This document shows positions 1-5,385 of a stretch of 5,385 bases of DNA, in pieces. The stretch comes from an uncultured Collinsella sp. GTDB lineage: Bacteria > Actinomycetota > Coriobacteriia > Coriobacteriales > Coriobacteriaceae. The notes beneath the pieces were generated by a model. The model worked only from the letters and a program-made list of their open reading frames with translations, made no database searches and had not been told where the DNA came from. The position numbers were made by a program, and so were the translations under genes. How positions within the stretch are numbered: position 1 is the stretch's first letter; each line of letters starts with the position of its first letter. The stretch spans positions 1 through 5,385 of the forward strand of contig USCS01000115.1 in the NCBI GenBank assembly GCA_900552875.1, given 5' to 3'.

Positions 1-72
1 CAGCGAGATTGCTGCTGCCGGCACTGGCGTTGTAGTCACGCGAATCAGCGTTCGTGAATTGTCACCGTTTGC

Positions 73-510
73 TTACTTTTCGAGATGCTCCCTCAGCAGC
101 TCCAGCGCGTGGGCGTAGCCCATCAGGCCTTCGCCCGTAATGGTGGCGAAGCAGGCTAGGCGTGCGTAGCTCACTTGGCGGAAGTCCTCGCGGGTCTCGA
201 CGGCGCTGATGTGGACCTCGACGGCAGGGATGGCGACGGCCTTGAGGGCGTCGAGGATCGCCACGCTCGTGTGCGTGTAGGCGGCCGGGTTGATGACGAT
301 GCCGTCGACCTTGCCGTAGGCCTCTTGGATCTTGTCGACGATGCTGCCCTCGTGGTTGGACTGGAAAACCTCGATCTCGTCGAAGCCCTGTGCGGCGCCC
401 GCTTCCTGGCAGATCTGCACTAAGCGGTCGTAGTTGTCGCTGCCATAGATGCCCGGCTCGCGAATGCCGAGCATGTTGAGGTTGGGGCCGTTGATGACGA
501 GTGCTTTCAT
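73..510 (-). CDS. aroQ: Type II 3-dehydroquinate dehydratase (AroQ)
   Basis: Dehydrates 3-dehydroquinate to 3-dehydroshikimate, the third step of the shikimate pathway, in the cytoplasm; the family usually forms a dodecamer. The protein is 145 aa, the normal length for type II enzymes. Visible motifs are the N-terminal NGPNLNMLG stretch (residues 7-15), the catalytic lid with Arg17 and the catalytic Tyr22, N74-P-A-A-Y-T-H80-T-S for substrate binding, and E98-V-H100-I-S with the general-acid His100, followed by Arg107 and Arg111. The spacing of Asn10/Arg17/Tyr22 and His80/His100/Arg107/Arg111 matches the Mycobacterium enzyme as I recall it. Residue 103 after HIS is Ala, where Asn is commoner. 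The ATG at 510 is chosen because the family motif begins within a few residues and an AAAGGAAG ribosome binding site lies at 516-523. The open frame continues upstream but would run through a palindromic repeat. It is the last gene of the cluster in this window, 64 bp after aroE-K. Confidence 0.97.
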   Translation of the reverse strand: MKALVINGPNLNMLGIREPGIYGSDNYDRLVQICQEAGAAQGFDEIEVFQSNHEGSIVDKIQEAYGKVDGIVINPAAYTHTSVAILDALKAVAIPAVEVHISAVETREDFRQVSYARLACFATITGEGLMGYAHALELLREHLEK

Positions 511-515
511 GGTTG

Positions 516-523
516 CTTCCTTT
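516..523 (-). promoter_or_regulatory. Ribosome binding site of aroQ
   Basis: Reads AAAGGAAG on the minus strand and ends 5 nt before the ATG at 510. It fixes the aroQ start and lies just outside the preceding hairpin (532-572), so that hairpin need not occlude it. An SD-like AAAGGAG inside the hairpin has no start codon at suitable spacing. Confidence 0.75.
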
Positions 524-531
524 GCGGTTGG

Positions 532-572
532 AAAACCACCACAAAGGTGCCTGTCTCCTTTGTGGTGGTTTT
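532..572. repeat. Perfect 16-bp inverted repeat between aroE-K and aroQ
   Basis: The left arm 532-547 (aaaaccaccacaaagg) is the exact reverse complement of the right arm 557-572, with a 9-nt loop (tgcctgtct). It begins 2 nt after the aroE-K stop codon. Transcribed from either strand it would form a long stable hairpin with A4 before and U4 after. The short U tract lies within the stem pairing, so it is a poor classical rho-independent terminator. It could be a REP-like intergenic element, an attenuating or mRNA-stabilising hairpin, or a weak bidirectional terminator. I favour a dispersed intergenic repeat because the loop region and arms look like sequence I recall from Collinsella-type intergenic regions, which I could not verify here. 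Confidence 0.85.
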
Positions 573-574
573 GG

Positions 575-1825
575 TTAGAGAGCGGGTGAGAGGGTGTCGA
601 GGAGGGCACGGGCGGTGTTGGCGGCGCAGTCGCGTGAGTCGATGATGTAGTCGGCCAAGGCGCGGTAGCGGGGCATGCGCTGTTCGGCTAACTTATCGAT
701 GCCGTCGCGCGCGGTGATGGGGCGGCCCTTGTGGGCGAGCTCGTCGAGCTTACGGTTGAGCATCACGATTTGGCTATTCTGGTGCAGCAGCGGGTAGTTC
801 TCGTCGCGTGTGACCACGCCGCCGCCGGTGGAGAGCACCAGGCCGCTGCGCTTGGAGATGTCGGCCAGCGTAGCCGTCTCCTGTTCGCGGAAGGCCGCCT
901 CGCCGCGCTCGACGATAAAGTCGGCACAGGGCATGCCCAGACGCTCCTCGAGCGCGCGATCCAAGTCGATGTGCTCGCGGCCCGTGAGCTGGGCGATCTG
1001 CTCATCCACGCGGGTCTTGCCCGAACCCGGCATGCCGATCAGCGCGATGTTTTGTTCGCGGCGGGACAGACGCTCCGTTACGTCTAAGATGCGCTTGCGC
1101 GGGGTGACTTGGCCGGTATAGCGCTCGACGGCCTGTGCCGCTTGGGCCACGAGCATCAGTAGGCCGCCGATGCAGGGGATGCCGCGGCGATCGGCCTCGA
1201 GCATCAGGCCCGTGCGGGCGGGGTTGTAAACAATGTCGATAACGCCCTCGAGCGCATCGAGCCCTTCGAGTGTGCAAGGCGCGTCGGGGCAGTGGGGGAA
1301 CATGCCGGTAGGCGTGCAGTTGACGAGCAGGGCGGCGTCGGACTGCTGCGCGATGTTGCCGTAGTTGACCTCGCTCGTGCGACCCACGGGTACGACGATG
1401 GCGCCCAGGTCTCCCAGCACCATACTTGCCGTGGTGCCGGCGCCACCAGTGGCTCCGAGCACGAGAGCCTTCTTGCCGGCGACCTCAACCCCCAGCTCCT
1501 CGACAAGGCACTGAAAACCGAAGTAGTCAGTATTATCGCCGCGCAGGCGGCCGTCGGGCAAGCGTGTGATGGTGTTAACGTTGCCCATGCGCTCGGCCAG
1601 CGGGCTCAGCTCGTCCAGGTATTCCATGACGGCGCGCTTGTAGGGAATGGTCACATTGGTGCCTTCCCACTCGTCGCCGGTCATAAAGGCCGCGAGGTCC
1701 TCGGGCTCGCGCTCAAATCGCACGTACTCAAGCCCAGCGAGCTCCTTGTAGATGGTCGGGGTGTAGCTGTGGCCCAGCACACGGCCCAGAACGCCGTAGG
1801 GACGAGTTACTGCGGAATCGGTCAT
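575..1825 (-). CDS. Bifunctional shikimate dehydrogenase / shikimate kinase (AroE-AroK fusion)
   Basis: A 416-aa fusion carrying two successive pathway steps: NADPH-dependent reduction of 3-dehydroshikimate to shikimate, then ATP-dependent 3-phosphorylation. Residues 1 to about 252 are AroE: G18-H-S-Y-T-P substrate motif, N57-V-T-I-P-Y-K63 with catalytic Lys63, D97-N-T-D100 with catalytic Asp100, nucleotide loop G124-A-T-G-G-A-G130, G148-R-T (Arg suits NADP), N201-P and the C-terminal G-G-L-L-M-L-x-x-Q helix (220-228). Residues about 259-416 are shikimate kinase: Walker A G264-M-P-G-S-G-K-T271, D287-L-D289, F312-R313-E-Q-E, G334-G-G336, lid G367-R-P and R383-M-P-R-Y-R388. The linker is very short (about 253-258). 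The second Ser of the usual Ser-x-Ser motif is Thr22. The ATG lies directly after the pheA stop codon with GGAGG 8 nt upstream, indicating tight translational coupling. Both halves look intact, so this is a genuine fusion within one uninterrupted frame. Confidence 0.95.
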   Translation of the reverse strand: MTDSAVTRPYGVLGRVLGHSYTPTIYKELAGLEYVRFEREPEDLAAFMTGDEWEGTNVTIPYKRAVMEYLDELSPLAERMGNVNTITRLPDGRLRGDNTDYFGFQCLVEELGVEVAGKKALVLGATGGAGTTASMVLGDLGAIVVPVGRTSEVNYGNIAQQSDAALLVNCTPTGMFPHCPDAPCTLEGLDALEGVIDIVYNPARTGLMLEADRRGIPCIGGLLMLVAQAAQAVERYTGQVTPRKRILDVTERLSRREQNIALIGMPGSGKTRVDEQIAQLTGREHIDLDRALEERLGMPCADFIVERGEAAFREQETATLADISKRSGLVLSTGGGVVTRDENYPLLHQNSQIVMLNRKLDELAHKGRPITARDGIDKLAEQRMPRYRALADYIIDSRDCAANTARALLDTLSPAL

Positions 1826-2971
1826 CTAGAGCACCTCCGTGTAGCTGCCAAAGTAGGTGAAGCTCTCGCACACGTCGTCGATGGAATCGAGCAGGTCGTC
1901 GAGGGCCTTGCTGCCAAAGGGGCAGTCCAGGTCAAAGTAGAACATAAACTCAAAGTCGCGGCCGGGGATGGGACGGCTCTCGAGCTTGATGAGGTTGATA
2001 TTGAGCGCGTAGAAGCGCTCGAGTACGCGATAGAGCGCGCCCGGCTCGTTGGCCGTGGTGATCATGAGCGAGGTGCGGTTGGCGCCGGGGTAGACGCGCG
2101 GCTCGCGGCTGATGACGACAAAGCGCGTGTAGTTGTTGTCCGAGTCCTGGATGTTGGGCTCCAGCATCTCCAGGCCATAGAGTGCCGCGCAGCTGCGCGA
2201 GGCGATGGCGGCGACGTCGGTGCGCTCGGAGTTGGCGACCATCTCGGCCGACATTGCGGTGTTGGGGTACTTGGTGGCGTGCAGGTCGTGGGACTCGATA
2301 AAGCCCGCACACTGGGCAATGGCTTGGCCGTGGCTGTAAACCTCGCGCACGTCGGTGAGTTTGGTGCCGGGTTTGACGAGCAGATTGTGGTCGATCTTGA
2401 GGCGCAGCGAGCGCACGATGTGGAAATCGAACTGGGCGAGCAGGTCGTAGACGGCGTTGACCGATCCGGCAGTTGAGTTTTCGATGGGTAGCACGCCAAA
2501 CTCGCAGAACCCGTCGCGCACGGCTCGCATGACGCCCTCAAAGGTCTCGAAGAACGCGATATCGGGCACGTCGAAGAGCTTGCACGCGGCGATTTGACTG
2601 TAAGCGCCCTCAACGCCCTGGCAAGCGACGGTGGCGGTTTGAGGGAAGGGCGTGTCGGAGGCTGCAGCCGTGGCGTGGGCCTTTTGCGAGATGGTGATGC
2701 CCTTGAGCTCGTTGATGTAGCGCTGCTGCTCGGCCTTGCTCATGCTCATGAGGAGACGGAACAGGGCGATGGTCTGTGCCTCGTAGCGTTCGGGCGCGCG
2801 GCTGGCGAGGTTGTTGAGCTTGGAGCGCTCGCGGGCGGGGTCGAAGACGGCCTTGCCCATCTCGATTTTTGACTTGGCGACCTCGGTGGCAATGTCCATG
2901 CGCTCGATAAAGCTGTTGAGGAGCGTGGTGTCGATGCCATCGATGGTCTGGCGAATATCGGCAAGGTCCAT
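1826..2971 (-). CDS. pheA: Bifunctional chorismate mutase / prephenate dehydratase (P-protein)
   Basis: Converts chorismate to prephenate and then to phenylpyruvate, committing carbon to phenylalanine. It is 381 aa, close to the usual P-protein length. Residues 1-86 are an AroQ-fold chorismate mutase retaining all the active-site positions of the E. coli domain at identical spacing: Arg7, Arg24, Lys35, Asp44, Arg47, Glu48, Ser78 and Gln82. A linker (about 87-112) rich in Ala, Thr and Ser follows. The dehydratase domain spans about 113-290: G119-V-E-G-A-Y-S125, P162-I-E-N-S166, S213-H-G-Q-A, N237-T-A and the catalytic T282-R-F284. A C-terminal ACT domain (about 299-381) has E309-P-G-A-L and E331-S-R-P, the family motifs for phenylalanine binding, so feedback inhibition by Phe is expected. 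The ATG at 2971 fits the start of the mutase helix and has AAAGGGG upstream. The open frame reaches 3163, but the extra residues only translate the intergenic repeat. It is followed without a gap by aroE-K. Confidence 0.96.
   Translation of the reverse strand: MDLADIRQTIDGIDTTLLNSFIERMDIATEVAKSKIEMGKAVFDPARERSKLNNLASRAPERYEAQTIALFRLLMSMSKAEQQRYINELKGITISQKAHATAAASDTPFPQTATVACQGVEGAYSQIAACKLFDVPDIAFFETFEGVMRAVRDGFCEFGVLPIENSTAGSVNAVYDLLAQFDFHIVRSLRLKIDHNLLVKPGTKLTDVREVYSHGQAIAQCAGFIESHDLHATKYPNTAMSAEMVANSERTDVAAIASRSCAALYGLEMLEPNIQDSDNNYTRFVVISREPRVYPGANRTSLMITTANEPGALYRVLERFYALNINLIKLESRPIPGRDFEFMFYFDLDCPFGSKALDDLLDSIDDVCESFTYFGSYTEVL
1832..1838 (-). promoter_or_regulatory. Ribosome binding site of aroE-K, inside the pheA 3' end
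   Basis: Reads GGAGGTG on the minus strand, with the GGAGG core 8 nt before the ATG at 1825. It lies in the last codons of pheA, whose TAG stop immediately precedes the ATG. Ribosomes ending pheA would be positioned to start aroE-K. Confidence 0.8.
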
Positions 2972-2976
2972 GGAGG

Positions 2977-2983
2977 CCCCTTT
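2977..2983 (-). promoter_or_regulatory. Ribosome binding site that sets the pheA start
   Basis: Reads AAAGGGG on the minus strand, ending 5 nt before the ATG at 2971. It supports initiation here instead of at an upstream in-frame ATG (3163), which lies inside aroC and would add 64 residues made mostly of repeat sequence. Confidence 0.75.
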
Positions 2984-2999
2984 CGTGAATGGTTGCCTG

Positions 3000-3126
3000 G
3001 GGTAGTTAATTTGGGACGGGGCTTTTTTAGCTACCCTTTGACTGTCGACGAATCGATGGGTGCCAGGGCAAATATCAACTGGCATATGGGGGTAGCTAAA
3101 ATAGCCCCGTCCCAAATTAACTACCC
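3000..3126. repeat. REPIN-like long inverted repeat between aroC and pheA
   Basis: Two 37-nt arms, 3000-3036 and 3090-3126, are inverted copies matching at 36 of 37 positions (only 3024/3102 fail to pair), around a 53-nt spacer. Each arm is itself bounded by a short palindrome (GGGTAG at one end, CTACCC at the other). The spacer has a further 6-bp stem (3061-3066 with 3079-3084). Two REP-like units in opposite orientation around a spacer is the architecture of a REPIN; a small non-autonomous MITE is the alternative. It fills most of the only large gap in the cluster (2972-3140), leaving 14 nt after the aroC stop and 28 nt before pheA, including its ribosome binding site. No transposase is present. 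In RNA it could fold into a very stable hairpin separating the aroA-aroC and pheA-aroE-K-aroQ parts of the transcript. Confidence 0.88.
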
Positions 3127-3140
3127 TTGGGGTGGGTGGA

Positions 3141-4238
3141 CTAAAGCTGGCCTGCGTCCTCAAGGAGGGCGTCCCAAATCGCGAGGGCAGCTGCTGCTTC
3201 AGCTACGGGGACAGCTCGGGGGACGATACAGGGATCGTGACGGCCGTGCACCGAGAGTTCGGCATTTTCCATGGCGTCCATGTCTACGGTCTGCTGCTCG
3301 CGGCCAATTGAGGGCGTCGGCTTTACGGCCATCCGCCACATGACGGGCGCGCCGGTCGAAATACCGCCCAGGATGCCGCCGGCGTTGTTGGATTCAACCT
3401 CGATCTCGCCCGACTCTGCATCGATGCGATACGGATCGTTGTTTTCGCTGCCGCGCATGGCGGCCACGGCAAAGCCCATGCCAAACTCCACGCCCTTTAC
3501 GGCGGGAATGCCAAACGCGATTTGCGCGATGCGGTTCTCGATGCCGTCGAACATGGGGTCGCCGATGCCCGCGGGAAGCCCGTAGATGCCGCACTCCACG
3601 ATGCCGCCGATGCTGTCGAGTTCGTCGCGCGCGGCTAGGATCTCCTCGCGCATGCGACCGGCTGCGGTGGCGTCAATGCACGGCAGATCGTTCGTAAGGA
3701 TTGCCTTGCGGTCGGCCTCGCGATAGACCATATCGTCCATGGGCAGGTCGGAGATGCCGCCGATCTGCGCGACGTGCGCCATGACCTGAATGCCGCGGGC
3801 CTCAAGTGCCTGCAGCGCAATGCCGCCGGCGATGCATAAGGGGGCCGTTAGGCGGCCGGAAAAATGCCCGCCACCAGCGACATCGTGCATGTTGTGATAC
3901 TTCACGCGCGCAGGGAAGTCCGCATGTCCGGGACGGGGCTTGCGGCGCAGCTCGGAGTAATCATTGGAGCGCGTGTTGGTGTTCTCGATAATCGCGGCGA
4001 TGGGCGCGCCGGTGGTATGTCCATCGACAACACCGGCGATGATGTGGGCGGCGTCGGCCTCGCGGCGTTTGGTCGCGGTCTCGTCGCGACCGGGGGCGCG
4101 ACGGTCGAGGAAGGCCTGCAGCTTCTCCTGGTCCACGGCGATGCCCGCCGGGATGCCATCGAGCGAGCAGCCGATGGCGGGGGAGTGCGACTGGCCGAAG
4201 ATGCTTAAGTGCAAGACGTTGCCAAAGGTCGAGGACAT
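3141..4238 (-). CDS. aroC: Chorismate synthase (AroC)
   Basis: Converts 5-enolpyruvylshikimate-3-phosphate to chorismate, the last common step, using reduced FMN without net redox change; the family is tetrameric and cytoplasmic. At 365 aa it has the usual length. Visible features are F14-G-Q-S-H18 with one catalytic His, R46-R-A-P-G-R51, R102-P-G-H105-A-D with the second catalytic His, G122-G-G-H-F-S-G-R-L-T-A132 and the C-terminal R333-H-D335-P...R341 signature. The first signature normally reads G-E-S-H-G; here it is G-Q-S-H-S. The GGGHFSGRLT form is the clostridial-type variant of the second signature, as I recall. The ATG at 4238 is one base after the aroA stop, with AGGAGG 6 nt upstream. 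A gap of 169 bp carrying a REPIN-like repeat separates it from pheA. Confidence 0.97.
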   Translation of the reverse strand: MSSTFGNVLHLSIFGQSHSPAIGCSLDGIPAGIAVDQEKLQAFLDRRAPGRDETATKRREADAAHIIAGVVDGHTTGAPIAAIIENTNTRSNDYSELRRKPRPGHADFPARVKYHNMHDVAGGGHFSGRLTAPLCIAGGIALQALEARGIQVMAHVAQIGGISDLPMDDMVYREADRKAILTNDLPCIDATAAGRMREEILAARDELDSIGGIVECGIYGLPAGIGDPMFDGIENRIAQIAFGIPAVKGVEFGMGFAVAAMRGSENNDPYRIDAESGEIEVESNNAGGILGGISTGAPVMWRMAVKPTPSIGREQQTVDMDAMENAELSVHGRHDPCIVPRAVPVAEAAAALAIWDALLEDAGQL

Positions 4239-4239
4239 G

Positions 4240-5385
4240 CTATTCCTCCTCGAGCGTGACCTTGCCGCCCAGTAGGCGGTAGTGGTCGAAGAAATCGGGA
4301 TAGGACTTGTTGACGGCCTCGGCGCCGTGGATCACGACCTCGCCGGTGGCGCGGCTCGCGGCGATGGCGGCCATCATGGCGATGCGGTGGTCGTTGTGCG
4401 AATCGACCTCGCCTCCGGTGAAGGCATCGACACCCTTGATGATGAGGTCGTCACCGGCGATGCGCACCTGCGCTCCCAGCGCGGTGAGCTCGCGGGTGGT
4501 GGTGACCAGACGGTCAGATTCCTTGATGCGCAGGCGTGCGCAGTCACGGATGAACGTGCGGCCCTGAGCCAGCGATGCCACGGCCGAGATGACGGGCACC
4601 AGGTCCGGAATGTCGTGGGCGCTCATCTCAAAGCCGGCGAGCTTGTCGGACTGCACGGTGGCGGCGTTGGTGGAGCGCACGATGCGGGCACCAAAGCGCG
4701 AAAGCGCGGCGAGCACGTTGCGGTCGCCCTGTGCGGAGCTCAGCGACACGCCCTCGACGGTGATGGGGTCGGTGCCGATGGCGCCGGCGCACAGCCAAAA
4801 GGCGGCGTTGGACCAGTCGCCCTCGACGGCCACGCTGCCGGGCGTGCGGTACGAGCCGCTGCTCACACGGAAGTTCGTGACCTCGGGCTGACCGTCCTTG
4901 GCGGGAATGCGCTCGACGTTGACCTCGACGCCAAAGGCCTTCATGGCCTGGATCGTCAGGTTGATGTAGGGGCGGCTCTCAATGAGGCCGGTCACCTGCA
5001 CACAGGAGGGCTGGGCGAGCAACGGGGCTGCCAGCAGCAGGCCCGAGATGTACTGCGAGCTCACGTTGCCCGGCAGCACAAAGGTGCCCGGGCGCATGCG
5101 GCCGCTCGTCTTGAGCGGAAAACCGCCCAGACCCTGTAGGTCGCAGCCGGCGGCGATAATCTCGTCCGAGAGCGGGGACAGCGGGCGGGCGCCAAGGCGG
5201 CCCTGGCCCACGAAGGTGGCATCCGCACCCAGCGCGCAGGCGACGGGCAACATAAAGCGGAGCGTGGAGCCGCTTTCGCCGCAGTCGAGCGTGCCGCCGG
5301 CAAGGGCCTTGAGCAGGCCAAACTCAACACTCTTCATAGTGGGATGGACCTGGAAGCCATCCTCGACGGTCTCGATGCGAGCGCC
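4240..5385 (-). CDS. aroA: 3-phosphoshikimate 1-carboxyvinyltransferase (EPSP synthase), 5' end beyond the window
   Basis: Transfers the enolpyruvyl group of PEP to shikimate-3-phosphate. The visible 381 residues run from the window edge to a TAG at 4240. The frame is open to the edge, and the first residues read as an internal strand of the protein, so the Met at 5337 is not the start. Comparison with E. coli suggests roughly 50-60 N-terminal residues are missing, including the Lys of the first PEP-binding segment. Counting from the window edge: G36-E-S-G-S-T-L-R43 corresponds to the E. coli GNAGTAMR loop, with the Gly96 equivalent at 39 kept. Downstream are S-S-Q-Y-I-S-G (S3P binding), G-D-W-S-N-A-A, D-I-P-D-L-V-P with the catalytic Asp, the R-I-K-E-S-D-R signature, N-D-H-R-I-A-M and K-S-Y-P-D-F-F. 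The domains appear complete apart from the cut end. It overlaps functionally with aroC, which starts one base after its stop. Confidence 0.96.
   Translation of the reverse strand, partial: GARIETVEDGFQVHPTMKSVEFGLLKALAGGTLDCGESGSTLRFMLPVACALGADATFVGQGRLGARPLSPLSDEIIAAGCDLQGLGGFPLKTSGRMRPGTFVLPGNVSSQYISGLLLAAPLLAQPSCVQVTGLIESRPYINLTIQAMKAFGVEVNVERIPAKDGQPEVTNFRVSSGSYRTPGSVAVEGDWSNAAFWLCAGAIGTDPITVEGVSLSSAQGDRNVLAALSRFGARIVRSTNAATVQSDKLAGFEMSAHDIPDLVPVISAVASLAQGRTFIRDCARLRIKESDRLVTTTRELTALGAQVRIAGDDLIIKGVDAFTGGEVDSHNDHRIAMMAAIAASRATGEVVIHGAEAVNKSYPDFFDHYRLLGGKVTLEEE
4245..4250 (-). promoter_or_regulatory. Ribosome binding site of aroC, inside the aroA 3' end
   Basis: A consensus AGGAGG on the minus strand lies 6 nt before the aroC ATG. 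It is made by the run of Glu codons that ends aroA, so the two genes are translationally coupled across a TAG-C-ATG junction. Confidence 0.85.

Larger units (their letters stand above)
73..5385 (-). other. Aromatic amino acid operon aroA-aroC-pheA-aroEK-aroQ
   Basis: Five co-directional genes form one probable transcription unit. Junction distances in transcription order are 1, 169, 0 and 64 bp. I see no convincing sigma-70-type promoter or strong terminator in either larger gap. The promoter is presumably upstream of aroA, outside the window. Palindromes in the 169-bp and 64-bp gaps could modulate read-through or segmental mRNA stability, giving different expression of the flanking blocks. 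Single-transcript status is inferred from spacing, not shown. Confidence 0.7.

Noticed and set aside
1..72. Possible end or start of a neighbouring gene left of aroQ
   Set aside because: Several frames are open over this short stretch on both strands, but none has a ribosome binding site, a clear start or a recognisable motif. A 5-bp imperfect palindrome here lacks a U tract and is not a convincing terminator.
1292..2476. 394-codon open frame on the plus strand opposite aroE-K and pheA
   Set aside because: It is antisense to two well-supported genes, has low-complexity composition rich in Val, Gly, Ala and Asp typical of high-GC shadow frames, and shows no family motif.
3037..3089. Possible promoter in the REPIN spacer (TTGATA on the minus strand)
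   Set aside because: No acceptable -10 hexamer lies at 16-18 nt from it, so an internal pheA promoter cannot be supported.
2972..3140. Phenylalanine leader-peptide attenuator or T-box before pheA
   Set aside because: There is no Phe-rich short frame, no T-box consensus and no U-tract terminator; the structure is explained by the inverted repeat.
2972..3163. 64-residue N-terminal extension of PheA from an upstream in-frame ATG
   Set aside because: The extension translates the REPIN-like repeat and part of the aroC 3' end, has no homology to P-proteins, and the ATG at 2971 has a good ribosome binding site at the correct domain boundary.
2993..3343. Plus-strand open frame across the repeat and the aroC end
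   Set aside because: Its N-terminal half is repeat sequence, the rest is antisense to aroC, and no protein family is recognisable.
4282..5139. 285-codon open frame on the plus strand opposite aroA
   Set aside because: It is a shadow of aroA caused by GC bias, with His/Gly/Ala/Val-rich sequence and no recognisable domain.

Overview
This window is almost entirely one aromatic amino acid biosynthesis cluster, with every gene on the minus strand, so transcription runs from right to left. In transcription order it holds aroA (EPSP synthase, 5' end outside the window), aroC (chorismate synthase), pheA (bifunctional chorismate mutase/prephenate dehydratase with an ACT domain), an aroE-aroK fusion (shikimate dehydrogenase plus shikimate kinase in one polypeptide) and aroQ (type II 3-dehydroquinate dehydratase). 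High GC content, strong purine-rich ribosome binding sites, the CM-PDT fusion and clostridial-style AroC/AroE motifs suggest a high-GC anaerobic Gram-positive bacterium. My best guess is a Coriobacteriia member such as Collinsella. This is inference from style and recalled sequence, not a database match.

Layout: 1-72 holds no supportable gene. aroQ is 73-510. The gap at 511-574 contains a perfect 16-bp inverted repeat (532-572). aroE-K is 575-1825 and abuts pheA (1826-2971) with no intervening base. The gap at 2972-3140 is filled mainly by a long REPIN-like inverted repeat (3000-3126). aroC is 3141-4238, and a single base separates it from aroA (4240 to the right edge).

The five genes encode six enzyme activities, plus the prephenate dehydratase branch. 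AroQ makes 3-dehydroshikimate, AroE reduces it to shikimate, AroK phosphorylates it, AroA adds the enolpyruvyl group from PEP, and AroC makes chorismate. PheA then takes chorismate to phenylpyruvate, under probable phenylalanine feedback through its ACT domain. DAHP synthase, dehydroquinate synthase and a tyrosine-branch enzyme are not in the window and may lie upstream of aroA, beyond the right edge.

No previously undescribed system is evident. The most interesting points are the two unrelated palindromic repeats occupying the only two real gaps in an otherwise tightly packed operon, the AroE-AroK fusion, and a few non-canonical active-site residues (Ser-x-Thr in AroE, GQSHS in AroC).
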